Shown here: positions 1 through 13,708 of the stretch, in pieces
Numbering within the stretch: position 1 is the first letter of the stretch
How the letters are laid out: each line of letters starts with the position of its first letter
NCBI GenBank assembly: GCA_031216445.1
Contig: CM062211.1
Coordinates: 19,837,001-19,901,000, forward strand
Source: Lateolabrax maculatus
Lineage: Eukaryota; Chordata; Actinopteri; Acropomatiformes; Lateolabracidae
Reading direction: 5' to 3'
DNA: 64,000 bases
Program-made: the position numbers and the translations under genes
Notes under the pieces: generated by a model
Seen by the model: the letters and a program-made list of their open reading frames with translations, nothing else
Database searches by the model: none
Told to the model about the DNA's origin: nothing

Positions 1-3000
1 TACATAACATAACAAAACATAATCTAGTTTCTATATCACTCAGCAGACTTCATCTCAGTGTCTTTGAAAACTAATCTGAGTTTGTCCAAGGTTTATCAGA
101 AGATGTTTTTTCACCTCCTCCTCCTCCTCTCTGGCTTCAACAACACTTCAGCTCGTTACAGCTCAAATATTGACTTTTTTCTAATATTTCGGATCAGTAT
201 TTCTTTTCTTTCACCCTGTTTTTGCTGTTTCTGATCAGTTTTCTCTGTCCGTGGTCCTGAAACAGAGCTAGACTCTTAAAGGTCTCTGAACAGACTTTTA
301 CACTTTGTAGTTCTTTTGTTTATTCGAGGTGAAGAAGTCGGTAGACTCATCAATCGGCTGCCAGTCGATACAACGTTCACTATGTGAAATTAAAGACTGC
401 TGCTTCTTTAACATCAGTTTAGTTCATTGAGCTGAGAGACATTTAGTGGTTTAACATCTGTTCGGATCCAATCAGGTGTTTTATTTCCAATTTTTCCGAT
501 TTTTAATGTTTGAAAGTGTTTGGATTTAAAAAGTCAGATATCACCTGATTTCACTTCACTTCTCTTCGAGCTTGTAATGTCGGACTTTAGTCCTCCTGAC
601 TTCCAGGTTGCCATCTCTGACTGTTAAAACCTCTCAGAGAAGATCTGAGCTGATGGAAGAGAACATGTGTGAGTGACTTATTATCCTGAGAGCTGAGCCA
701 GCAGCAGAGAGCCGGCCTATCTTGTTGGTGAAGGTTGTTGGGGCGAAATGGAGCCTGAAGGGAATACCTGCAGACACTACTCAGGGCAGAAAAAGTCCCC
801 CCTCTGCAGGTTTTCCAAATATAAAAAGTATTTTTGGGTCTGTTCAATAATCTCCAAACTATTAAATCAGAAATCAGTCAGAGATGAGACCGTAGAGCGG
901 TGAGTAGAATAGAACGAAACCTTTAACAAAAGCAAATGTGATCTTGACACACAAAGTAGTTTGTTCTTGTGTTTCTGTGATGGAACAACAGCAGAAACAA
1001 GCCGATGGAAAGCTGCAGACTGCGACTGTTGGAAGAAAAGTTTCTGATCTTTAAAGAGCTGCTGTAACAGCTACAGTAAGTCTGTACATGAGAGGCACGA
1101 GCTCCAGCTGTGTCAATTATATTAATGATCAATAGTGGAGGAAAACTACACAAGAAATCAGTTTAGTTTCTTTGCAGCAAAAACAGATGTTCATTAAAGT
1201 TTCTCAGCGTCCAGTTTGTGTTCATGGATTCAAAGAACAGAAAGAGACGAAATGTTTGTGTTAGTTCGAACTTGCAGGTTTCCATTGTGACAGACGCAGT
1301 AAAAACAGCTGTTTTCCTGCAGTGTTTTAGTCTCTTCTTGTTGCTGTTCGGACAAAAAGAAGTGTGCTGATGTTCTTTGTGTTTCTGCAGGTGTGACATG
1401 TGTTTAGTCTTTGTTACACAATGTAAACACATACACACACCTGCCGTCAGGTTACATAATCACACAGGAGATAACATCAGATCACACTGATCACTTCATG
1501 GAGACAAAAGTCATCAAGGTCAACAGTTCAGACCTGATGGAACATGCTGAAGGTGTTTTTATAGAAACTAATGTTCAATTAAACCCTAAAATAAGCAGAA
1601 CAACAACACGCTGAGCTCTAAACATTCATTCAGCCGAGCAGCTGTGTGTCCTGGGGATCATCAGCTTCATACACAGACATGGAGGACTGCACCATTCAAA
1701 CAATAGAAACACTCTGATACGCTGGCGACACGTCACGCTGCTTAACAAACAATTACATCACAAAAACAAGCTGTTTTATCCAATCATACAGCCAACGGCC
1801 CAAAACAAACACAGCAGGTTGGTTTAGTTAAACACACTTTACCTCATTAAAGTTTGGACCATGTCAGGAATTAGACCGTCCCAGACTCAACACACTGCTG
1901 ATGTAGAGTGTCAATGAAGCTGAAATCTGCACCAAAAAGACAAGAAATGTTTATTCTTTCTGGTAATGTTATTGTCCTCCTTCCTCCTCCCTCCTCCTCC
2001 TCCTCTCATTCCTCGTCCTCCTCTAATTGATTCATTAGTTGGTTTATTGGGAGCGAGTGGGGATAATTGAACTCTCTGCTACTTTAATCGTTCTGTTGCT
2101 CGTCACTCAGCTGCAGCAGCCGTCACTTAAACACACAGAGGATCATCAGACTGTTGATCTGTAATGTGAAACACACATTGTTAGTGTGTGTGTGTGTTCT
2201 CATGTTGCGGCTCGGTGATCCGTCTGATGAGCACAAACACACATGTATTATTTAGTCACATGACCTCCTGCTGCTGTCAGACACCAGAGCGACAGGGACC
2301 AGACCAGAAACCAGATGTAGAACTGACCAAAACCAGCATGACGTGTTGCCCTCAGCTGATCACGTGAAACATGACAGAAACAGTTCATGAAGAATGAAGA
2401 GAGAGTTTCACCCTCTGGGAGCAGGAATCTGTTGAGAATATAAAGACGATCAGTTTAACTGTCCTCATCAAAAAGGTTATTTATTAATTGTAACAAAACC
2501 AGGAGCAGCAGAGGGAACATTCACAGTGTGTACAAGGTGTTTAGAGATGAAAAATACAACCTTAAAAATAACAGTTTCAATCTTTGAACCTCCTGCTTGT
2601 CAGGAAATTACTTCCCTCTACAGACACCTGAAAAATTATCCCCAGTATGTAAAAATAAAAACATTAGTATGATTTTATTTTTACTTTCCATTCTTCCCGT
2701 TTCCTTGTTTTTATTTTATCCCTGCACACCTTTTTTAATATCTGAAGAGGCAATGAATTAATGAAGAGATCAGATGAGTCAGTCAGAGACAGAACATAAC
2801 TGGTTTTAGCAGACAGGAAGTAAGTTAATCAAGAAAATAACTGTTTACTGTTAACCTATTTCATTTTTTTTTCTCACAAATTATGTTTTTGTGCTTCTGT
2901 TTAGGAAACCCAACAGAGCATTGGGTTCAAGTTAAGGTTCAGGAAAGATGGTGGTGAATCATCATGGTTTTCTGGACTTCTGCTGCCTGCCGGTTCAGTT

Positions 3001-6000
3001 GTGTTTGAACATTGATTTGAATCGCAAGACAGAACCTGTTGACTTTTTTTAATATTCAACCAAAGGCACAGTGTTTATCTAAAACTGGTCTAGTGATGTC
3101 TTGGTCGGTGGATATAATGTGGCTTTGATTTCTTCTATTCTGCCTCCAACCCAGCTCCACCCATAGCTGTGTACTGAACTTCAAACTGAACAATAAGCCT
3201 TTTCACACACTAAACCTTGTTGAGATAACAGTTGCAGTTTGAAAGCCACTGATCAAGAGACTCGTAAGGCTCCACAGGAAACTAACTATCTTCACATTTG
3301 TCTCATGGTCTTCTTCTGGGGATGCTTCTCCCACAAACACTTGACCGTCATTGGTTATGACACATATAATCATGCAAACATATTTTCAGTTGTTTGTATG
3401 ATTAGCTACTAGTGTATTTCTTGACTGCTCTTCTCTCCGGCTCGGTGTAGTTTTTCGGGGATATTTGCTCAAGACACTTGCCTTGACTAAAGTCAGGGAA
3501 CTTAAGTCTCTTTGTGCATTAAACACCACAGATTACACCAATGGTTGTAACCTGATTGGCTGCAGTCTTTCACTGCAAGATAGATACTGATATGTATCAA
3601 TAGCTATGTTTAGTATCACTTCACTTTAATGAACACATGATCAGAGTTGGTGGATTTTGTTCTCAGTACAAAGTGATTATCAAGGCTCAGGTCAAAGAGT
3701 CAACAGCATTGCATATGTTAAATCCACCTGGCCAGAAGGAGTAAATCACATCAGGATTATACACACTACTACACCTCTGCCTAAGGATGTGTTTCGAAAT
3801 GTCACACTTCTGAGTTGTAAAATGTTCCCAGTGAATGTAATCCAGGCAGCAATTCCTTTCATACAAAATATATTTGGTAAAGCAAATAAATAGAATATAA
3901 ACAGAAAACCAACAAACAAGGGGTTATTTTGATCCAGTAAGTCAACAGTAATTTAAAAATAAAACTAAATCAGGCTGGTGTAAACAGGAAGATTTACCTC
4001 CAAGTTCAGATACATCTGTTCAGACTAGGACTGCCTCCCTGAACCTCAATGATTCAAATCAACTTTGATTTGAACATCATGTAGTCAGACCAGTTATAGG
4101 CATTTCTATCTGTGTAATTGTACACAGAATAATGCAGGAAAACAGCATGGCAGAGTAACTGTGATGCTCTCAGCTCCAGTGCTGAATGTTCTTGAAGATT
4201 GCTTTTGAACCAGACGCTGGTATGACCTCTTCCACTGCCGTCCAGCTGACAGAGCTGTCAGCAGCCAATCAGGAGAGAGGATTTTATTACGGTGTTACAA
4301 GCAGGATGCACACCTTTCCTTTTATGACTATGGATAAGAAAAAATAGTGTCATCAGCTCCAGCAGGCAGCAGGAAGTCAGGGTTAGTTCAGGCCAGACCA
4401 GCAGGCAGCAGCAGCTCTTCAGTGTAAATCACCTTGAGGGGCTTTTATTTTGCTTCCCACTTCAAGTCAACAAGAAGTTGTAAATAAGGGCGATTTCCTT
4501 TGTGGCTTTCAGGCCTTTATTATGCAGAGAGCTGCAGTTCAAGCAGGTGATTTCAAAGCCTTGCAGGGCAGTAAATCGATCACAGATAACAGACCCTGAT
4601 GTGGATTTGAAACTGAGATCTGCTGCTGCTGGTATTGATTTTTCACATTCTCTTCATGGCTGTTTTTAGTGTTACAGTTCCTTTCCTGACTGTCTTTTCT
4701 TCTTCTTTCTCTGTGGAATGATACGCTGTTAAGGCTGCTAATTAAATTAATGCATTAGCTGCTCAGAACACACAGAGACTTTCTCTAAGCGTCTAAGTGA
4801 TTATTTTTAATGGGCTCTGTAATGAAGCCACCTTAGAGGAGCAGCCGAGCAGAAAAGATGGTTTGTGTTGTCAGAAGAGAGTTTGACTCATCCCAAAACG
4901 CTGCTCGTGTTTAATTTGGAAATGACCGTTTTAATGACACTCAGAGCGACTCAGTGCCAGAGTTGAGGCGATTTCTCAGATAATTAGAGGAGATAAGAAG
5001 AGGTGGCTGATGAAGGTGATGTAAGAGGATTTGCATATTTGGAGAATGATGAGGCTTTTTCCAAAACTCAGAGACTGACAGTCAAGATGAATGGTAGTTA
5101 TGTGAAAACAGTCGCAGGGCTGAATTAGTTAGGTTGTGGGTCAAATCCACATACTGAACACGTCCCCTCTGATCCAATCAGGTTAATGAAACAAGTTTCA
5201 TTTATGAAACCTGATTTATTGAGGAATATGTTTCCAAAAAACTCTTAAGATATTATTTATCACTGTTGTTTATATCCTGCAGTCCTGTAGTTTTAACCTT
5301 TCACCTTTAAATCACCAAATCAGTGAACCACTCAACGCTTATCAGTCCATTTCATTCATTCATTTTTACATGAGTGGATGTGTCACAGTGTTCAGCTTCA
5401 TGAAGACCTGACGTATCGGAGACTCTGTGGTGTTGTGATCCATCTGTCTTCCTCTTCATCCTCTCTTCTTTGACTCAATCCTTCCCCTCTCCTCTCCTCC
5501 CCCCTCTCCTCTCCCCTCTCGTCCCTCCTCTCCTCTCCTCTCCTTTGCGACGAGTCAGCCAAAACCGACTGGAAAACAATTTAGCCAAGTTGCGGCTTCG
5601 TCTTTTAGACACCAGAAATGAAATAATAGTCGGAGTGTCGAGGCCCATTGATCCGGCGCTGGCTGTGAATATCAATGACAGACAGATAAATACACTGCTG
5701 CACAGCTGCAGCTCACACTTACACACATTTACACACTTTAAAACACACACAGTCAGTCAGCTGCAGGAAGAAGACCTCCTTTTATTTAAAGAAGCAGCTT
5801 CACTGAGAGGAGATGAAAGATAAAAACACCCCAGAGAGTCTCAATGTTTCTTCTTCATTCCTCTCTCGGCATTCTGGGATCTCAAATCAGCTGGCGTCAG
5901 CAGAACAACGTAAATATCACCGAGAGATCGTCATCATCATCAAGATCGAGTCATAATGTGACACTTTCTAATGATGAGATGATACATGAACAAAAAAAAC

Positions 6001-6751
6001 AACTTGACAACCATGATTTCCTGATAATCAAAGTTGTTGGTGATTTCCTCCCAATAAGGAGAATCTTTCTAAATGACTTCCAAAACTGCAGTGACATGAA
6101 ATAGAGCGACCCTTCATAGAGAACACAGTCGGTGTTATGAGCTGTGACGCTGATTTCGTTATGTGACATATTGTTTATCTGTGTGTGAGTTGGCAGAGTT
6201 CATCAGGACCATAAAACCAGTCAGAGCAGTGTGTTCCCAGTCTCCATCAGCTGACTCATCAATCAGTCCCTCTGCAGGATTTTAAACTGATCACAGATCA
6301 GTTCAGACTGAATAGAAACCGTTTCAGACAGAATAGGTAATTTAGCTTATTAAACACTCTCAGCTCCTCCGAGAACAAATCAGCTCCTTTAAAAACTCAA
6401 GGATGAGTTGAAATAAATTATTGGATATGTTGTGAGTCTGGGGGGAGAGTTGAACACATAGTTTCAATTTCATTTGATCTGCTGTTACATGTCATCCCAC
6501 CTTTCGAGGGACTGGGGCCCCCGGGGGCCTCACCTGCTGCAATCAGCTGTCTGCTACGATCTTTGTCTGACAGTCAGACCTGGACCTGGATCAGGTTTCC
6601 TCCTCTGATCACGTTCACTCTGTGACCTGATCTCTGGTCAGTTGTCTACGGGAGGATCCGGTGGCTCCACAGATCACCTGCCTGTACCTACAGGACATGT
6701 GACCTGTGGCCTTGCCCCCGAGGGACACCTAGAAATGTGGAGGAGGCAACT

Positions 6752-6865
6752 CACTGCACAACACTGCAACACACTGCACTGCAACACACTGCTTCAACAC
6801 ACTGCAATACACTGCAACACACTACAACACACTGCAACACAATGCTTCAACAGGCTGCTGCAACA
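6752..6865. repeat. CAACACACTG minisatellite
   Basis: About ten imperfect copies of caacacactg, some interrupted by cttcaa. Confidence 0.85.
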
Positions 6866-9239
6866 CTCTGGCCCTGTTCAGACCTGCATTAACATGCATC
6901 CCGGCTGATCCGATCACAAGTGTACAGTTCACACCTGCATTAGAATGCGTTTGTCTTTGTTCATTACGATATTGATTTCCATGTATGCTGAAAAGGCAAA
7001 GAAAACACAACTAACATTACATCTTATTAATCCTCATTTCTTCAGTCTCAGAGAATTTGATGTCAATAAAGTTCTTGTGTTTAAACAACTGTTTGGATCT
7101 GTTTGGTATCAGAACAAAAATCATGTTGGCACAAGAACATTTCTCAATTTAAACACACAAAGGAAACACTGGATCCAAAACAGAGTGTTAAAACTGTCAC
7201 TGTGATCCGTTATCTGTCCCTCAGCCTGAAGACTAAAGGAGGACATAATGTTCCAAAGCACACAGCAAACATGAGTTTTAATTGGCAGAAACACGACGTC
7301 CTCTCTGACGTTCCGAGAGGACATAAATAAGCTGCTGTCGGATATAAACTGACTGATGGAAAAGTTCCAGCAGGAGCAGAAAACGCTGAGAGGACAGTCT
7401 GAGAGTTTGAACGAGTGTCGACAAAAGGAGGCGAGAGGAGATCACATCACAGATATGAGTGATAAAGGTTGTAAGAAGAAACAAAGCCCCCCCCCCCACT
7501 CACCTGTGGACTCACCTATTCAGACATCTGATCTAAAGCTGCTGTTGTTGCTTCTTGTTGACAGTTTCTCACGTGTAGAAACAGATGTCGCAACATGATC
7601 ACATGACCTCCTGTCACTCTGGACATGTGTTGGATAGTTTACACACCTGACAGGAACAGGTGAGCAGGTGGGCGGGGCAGTCAGGTGACAGGGGTCACTG
7701 CAGGTCAGGAGGGAGGAAGAACTTATCACACGATCGTAAACTGAAAGAATTCAAGTGTTTGACTATAAAGTTTGATCTCACCTGCAGACAGAATCTGTAA
7801 AAAACTGTGTGTACACTGGCCTGAGGTCAGCGTGAAGAGACACATCGTTTACACATTTGACTCCCGAGAGGCTTAAAGGGTCATTTCACACCTTGCTGTT
7901 TCCATCCACTCATGTTAGTTTGAGTTTTCCAGTAAAAGCTGCTGCAGCGACTCGTTCTGTTTGTTTCCTGAGATTAAAAACAGCCTCAGTGTCTCCCAGA
8001 GGACCCAGAACACAATAAAACTGAATAAAACTGAATAAGAGCAGTTTGAAGGGAAATTACAGTGTTTGATTGATGTTCTCAGAGAACACAATCAGCATGT
8101 TTTCACTTCTTTATGATGTTTTTCTCATTAGAACAGAAACTCCCCTGACACACAACACAAGTGTAAATCCATTAACACCATCATAACTGCAGCTCAGACA
8201 AACAGGAAACACATTAACTGCTAATATGCTAACAATGCTATAAATCTACAGCACCATAATAACTCTACAGGAAACTAACGAGACACGAAGCAGCTCCAAC
8301 CGTCGTCTTCTTCTCTGGGTGGAGATCAGAGTTCCTGCAGCTCAGTTCACTCCCTGAAAGTCATTAAATCATTTAACATTTTCACATCTTTTATCACTTT
8401 TCTTTGTCCCAAAATCACTTAACTGTTCATTTCCTCAACATGAATCCAAACATTAAATCTATGCAGAAGATACAGTCGTGGGTTTTATGAAACCACCTCT
8501 AAATCTGAAGCCCCTTTGTACTTTGTTACATTAATGTTTCTCATGTCGGTCTCGTCACTTTACAGAAAAGGTCTGAACCAGCAGACAGCAGCTCCTGGAC
8601 GTACAGACATCGATCACTGATCAGAACTCTTCTTCTTTTATCAGCTTCATAATAACGTGTTGGTTCAGACTGCGCCTGTGTCTGAACATCAGCAGCAGGA
8701 CAACCAGCCGCACAGACACACAGACATTCAGGCGAAAGGTAAATTGGTTGCCATGGTGACGGTAGGGACCTGGCCAGCCGATTGGCCCTAAGCTTGTTAA
8801 GTTGGATAAAAGATGATATTAAACGTCCCTCCGACAGCCGCTCTGTGTTTCTGCTGCTGCTTTTTCTATTGCTCTTTCATCCGTCACACAAAACATTTTC
8901 GTCTTCTTCAGAGGAAATAAAGACCCAGTTTCACATTATTACAGGAGCAGGACTCACTGTCACTCTGCTTCTTTTATCTTTTATTTGTCTGGAGGAAGTT
9001 TTAGATCCACATTAGCTTCTGTGTTCTGGCACCCCTTCAGGTCAGTGTCCACGCATACTTATCCTGATTCTGGTCCTAAACACGAGTCCAATCGAATCAG
9101 GATTCACCCTTTGGAGAGCAGATTACTGATTCTGTGTGATGTTTGTGCTTTAATTTAAACACATTTTATAAACATAACTTCTGCACATAAAGTTTCAGCA
9201 CATTTAAAACAAAGATTTAAAGTTTCAGCATCAAAATAA

Positions 9240-9560
9240 ACTTTAAGTACAAAAGTAAAAGAATAATATATCTGACACTATTGATCCTGAATGTGTTGAT
9301 CACTTAATTTCAGCTGGTGAAGGTGGAGCTCAATTTAATGCCTTTATATCCTTCTGCTAGTTTCATCTGTAATAATACATCATCATTGATTATTGATCAG
9401 ATTTAGTTTTAATCATCTGAATCTGTAAAGCAACTGTAGCTGTCAGATAAACGTAGTGAAGTAAAAAGTACAATATTTCCTCTGAGATGTGGTGGAGTAG
9501 GAGGAGGACAAGGACCTCCAGATTGTACTTCAGTACAGAAATTAAGTACAGCAGTATTTA
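9240..9560 (+). repeat. Teleost dispersed repeat (AGTAAAAAGTACAATATTTCC type)
   Basis: It contains aagcaactgtagctgtcaga, taaacgtagtgaagtaaaaa and tacaatatttcctctgag in order. This word series recurs very widely in spiny-rayed fish genomes. Related fragments lie at about 17090-17165, 59220-59345 and (inverted) 62990-63265. The family name is not known to me. Confidence 0.5.
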
Positions 9561-9734
9561 TGACATTAGAAACTTGAGGTAATTGTAGTAATTAGACAGT
9601 TTTGTGTTTTTGTTTCTCTGCTGAACACTATGACTGCAGGTTTGTACCTGAACAGGTTAAATGATTCTCCGCTGACAACAGCTGGACTAAAGAGTCCTTT
9701 AAAAACCAGTAAACTGATGAATGTGATGCAGGAG

Positions 9735-10360
9735 GAAACCTCAGGGTCCTGGAGTGGACTCAAAGGGTTTTCCAGGGCCTTTGAAGGACTTCTAGGAGTT
9801 GATGATGGAGTTCTTGAGGTCCTTGAGGGCAATTCTTGTGAGCTTCTGGTCACGTTTCAAGGGTTTCCAGGAGTGTGAGCAGATAATTGACTGACCCTCT
9901 TTTCTTCCACATTCAGTGAAAAGAAAACTGAAAAGAGACTGAAAGATGTTTTGAATCTGCACCTTACAAAGTAGTTTTTGTCATTAATGAGAGATGAGAG
10001 AGAAGAGATGAGGTTTTGTCCACCCTGATTGTAAATCATGGACCAGTTTGAGAGAGCAACTTTCAGATGTTTCAAGGCTTGAATTAGTTTTCATCTGTGA
10101 CTGGGTCTGAAGTAAGAGAAGAAGAGTAGGAGGTCAGAGGTCAGAGGTCGGAGGTCAAGACATCCAGATATGAACCCAGATAAAAATGGCTGTGTCGATG
10201 CATCCTGTTTATGGTGAGACGTGAACGGTTGTTCAGGGTTCCTTCAAGGACCTCATGATGGAGTCCTTGAGGTGCTTGAAAGAGTTTCCAGTCTGCTGGA
10301 GTGGTCTCTCTGTGTCTCTGAAGGGTTTCCAGGAGTCCTTGAGAGGATTCCAGACCCCTA
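9735..10360. repeat. Two short CCTTGAGG-family tracts
   Basis: 9735-9880 and 10220-10360 carry gttcttgaggtccttgagg, gagtccttgaggtgcttg and agggtttccaggagt words, separated by about 340 bases of ordinary sequence. Confidence 0.6.
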
Positions 10361-10424
10361 CAGCTACATGAGTTCACAACAGGAGCAGGACCTTCACATT
10401 CTGTACCACCATGTCTCAGTATAA

Positions 10425-10620
10425 TACTGCAGTAAATTAGTAGATAGTAGATCAGTATAATACAGTATATCACAGTATAATACAGTATATTACAGTATAA
10501 TACAGGCTAATACTGTAATATACTGTATATCACAGTATAATACAGTGTATTACAGTATATTACAGTATTTCACAGTATAATACTGTATAATACACTAATA
10601 CTGTATAATACAGTGTATAA
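10425..10620. repeat. AT-rich ACAGTATAATACAGTATAT minisatellite
   Basis: Tandem imperfect copies of cagtataata and cagtatatta, highly AT-rich. Confidence 0.88.
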
Positions 10621-10737
10621 AAGCTTTTGTTCTATGTTTTGTGCGTCTGCTCTCCTGCAGGTTTGCAGTCAGTGAAAAGAAAATAAAAAGCTTCAGCAGC
10701 AGCTGCTTTTGTATTTTTAGCCTCATTCAGATAAACA

Positions 10738-10738
<1 letters not shown>

Positions 10739-10784
<46 letters not shown>
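10739..10784. repeat. (CA)23 microsatellite
   Basis: Pure CA dinucleotide run. Confidence 0.97.
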
Positions 10785-10786
<2 letters not shown>

Positions 10787-11536
10787 TGATGAGTACATCC
10801 GCTGCTGGCCGGCTGGTAAACACAGTCGTCTCTGCAGACTGGAAACAGATTCATAACTACTCGACCTGCTCACATCATCTGTTGCTGCTCTCGGTGGAAA
10901 TGAGAAATATCTTGTTTCTTATTGAGATTTCAATCTGACTGCAAAATAAAGAAAATTACCAACTAGAAACAGAACAAAAGCAGCAGACAGAAGGATGAGC
11001 AGGTTGCATACAGTAAGTATACTATTAATATATTTTATATATACAGTATATATACGGTAAATATACTGTAAACTTATATACTAATGAATAATGAATCTAC
11101 TTAGTAACCAGCCGATCACAGAATGTATTTTATAATAACTTAACTGATTGGTTTTACAGTCTCTACACTAATAACACAAACACTGGTCATCTCAACTTAA
11201 AGGTCCACTTACTACAGAAGCTGGGGTCAGCTGGACCTGGTCTGATCTAGTCTGGGTCAGCCAGACCGGGACTATTCTTATGTTTAAAACCCTGAAAAAA
11301 CTTCCTTCTGGAAATCATTTCCAGAAGTCAATCATCAGCCGACAGTTTGATTGTTTAAAGTTATTGATTATCTGCAGCATTGATCAGTTTCAGCTGGGAC
11401 TGATGTGTTTTATATCGTCTCTTTTTTATTTGATCAAACTTTCTGTTGTGTTTCAGTTTCCCTCCTCATTCATTTAAACCTGAAACCTTTGACCTCGTCA
11501 TCCGTCAGTGTTAACAGGTCATTATATCATCCTGAC

Positions 11537-11538
<2 letters not shown>

Positions 11539-11578
<40 letters not shown>
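11539..11578. repeat. (GT)20 microsatellite
   Basis: Pure GT run; an imperfect CA tract follows at 11674-11785. Confidence 0.97.
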
Positions 11579-11581
<3 letters not shown>

Positions 11582-11924
11582 ATAATCCATTTGTCCCTGA
11601 GGATAATTACAGCAGCAGGTGTGGAGCTGAGAGGAGAAACTCACCTTGTTTCTACGTAACACCAAGATAGAGTGACACACACACACGTACACACACACAC
11701 ACACTCTCACACACACTGATACACACATTGATACACACACACTGACACACTGACACATACACTGATACACACAGACACACACCTGACTGCAGCTGTTGCC
11801 TGTAAACACCTGCCGAGCTGTTTGTTTCCTGTGGGGAACACACACACATTTCACGTTTTATAATCAGTTCATCTGGAAACAACAGAAGAAGAAGTGACTC
11901 ATTAACTCTGTTCCATAAGAACAT

Positions 11925-12260
11925 CAGGTGGTTCTGAAGGGTCCTATCAGGGTTCTAGTGGTCTTTAAGTGGTTCTTGTTGACATGTAGGAGGTTCTATT
12001 GGTCACTTATTATTGGTAATTATTATTGGTTCCAGTGGTCATTGAGGAGGATTTCTAAGTGTATTTTTGGTGGTTGTTTGGGTCCTTGAGGAGGTCCAAA
12101 GGGACCTGTAGTGCTTGTGGATGCAGCGTTCCTTTGCGAGGTTTTGGTGATCTTTGGGTAGGTTCTAGTGGACCTAAAGGAGGCTCCAGCCATCATTAAG
12201 GACTCTTCTTTAGGATGTTCTTGTGATCATTTCGGTGGCTCTAAGGGTCTTGTTAGATTC
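11925..12260. repeat. Decayed GGTTCTAGTGG/CCTTGAGG minisatellite
   Basis: Degenerate units such as ggttctagtggtc, ggtccttgaggagg and ggttctagtggacc, the same family as at 18775-19245. Confidence 0.65.
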
Positions 12261-13656
12261 ATAAAGAGTAAATAAAGAGGTTTTAATATGAACATACACA
12301 ACAAAACAAAGAATATAATTAAAATTACAAGCTAAAAAAACACACTTTGTGTAGAAGAAGAGTTCAGAGAAGAATTAACCACAGAACCACCTGCAGTTTG
12401 GTGTGAATCAGAAGAAACAATCTTTGACTGTAGTCAGTGATGATCTGATGAAATCTGTTAACTTCTCCCTGAAGATCGGAGATATGAAGCCGATCTCTTT
12501 CTTCTTCTTATGGAAATACAAACAGAAGCACAGCCAGTGTTCCCTCGTCTCACTGTGTTTAATGTATATTAATGGGGTTCTGCTGTGGGATCATGATGAA
12601 CGATGCGCTCTGTGCCGCTGTTTGTTTTTCATTGTTGTGGGTTTTATATCGATCCCTCTCCTGTAGTGTACTGCTCTGTTAAATGTGCTGCATCCACTAT
12701 TTGTTTATACGGCAACTAACAGGCCGCTGGTTTGAATCCCTGTACAGCACGGCTGTAGTCACATCAGGTCATTATTTAATAAATAATTTCATCATTAATA
12801 TTTATGATTATATGAATGTATGAAAGACACTTGTTAATGTTTCCTTTTTTAATAAGGTAAAAAAAACATCAGGGACACTTTCATGCTATTTGGTCCATTT
12901 AAAGATTCAAAAACACCTGAAACCTTCAAGATGATTCACTGAAAATGCTTTCAGATATTCCATTATCATTATATTATTATTCCATATCATTTAATTTGGC
13001 CCAAACCTGTTCAATACCTGCAGACTGAATAAGAACCCTTAAAACACCATCAGGTCTCAGTGAGTCTCTACAGGGTCTCAGTGAGTCCTGGTGAGTCTTG
13101 GTTTAGCCGGTGATACATGGTGTCAGTATGAAGTCTTGTGTGGATCCGGAGTCGTTCTGGCAAGTGTTAAAATGATAACTTACTTTTTCTATCTGTTGGA
13201 TTTGGAACATTTCACAAACAGATTTTTACACTTTCATGAAATGATGCTGACGGACAGAAAGTCTCTGCAGCTGCTCTGGAGGACCTTTAGTGGATGTCGA
13301 CTTGTTGCTGACTTATTTCCCGATTTCTTAGCTAGCTGAATTATTCCCGACCTGTCGACTCTTGTTGTCGGTTAATGACACACTGTCATTCAGTCAGTGG
13401 AGGTGTTAAAGTATCTGGAGACGACTTGTGTCTGTTGAACACATTTTCTGACGACCGCGGCGTTGTCCCGCGTGAACTACAGTAAGACTTGTTTCCATGG
13501 CGATGTGGTCTGTCAGCCTGGAGACGAGCTGGTGGAAGATTATTTTAACATCCGAAGGTCTGATGACAAGTTTCACGTCTTCACCGAGGTCGTGGAGTCA
13601 GCAGGACCATTTTGTACCAACAACACAAGATGTGTAACACCAGGGGTCACCTGTGG

Positions 13657-13658
<2 letters not shown>

Positions 13659-13707
<49 letters not shown>
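13659..13707. repeat. (GT)24 microsatellite
   Basis: Pure GT run. Confidence 0.97.

Positions 13708-13708
<1 letters not shown>

Noticed and set aside
3657..3893. 78-codon frame on the plus strand
   Set aside because: No recognised family and no flanking splice signals; might be a transposon remnant but cannot be supported.
5484..5548. Pyrimidine tract as a splice acceptor for an upstream exon
   Set aside because: The CTCCT tract is followed by an open frame, but it is short, unrecognised, and similar tracts occur across the intron.
12690..12760. tRNA-like B box (GGTTTGAATCCCTG), possible SINE head or tRNA
   Set aside because: No matching A box or cloverleaf could be read; at most a decayed SINE fragment.
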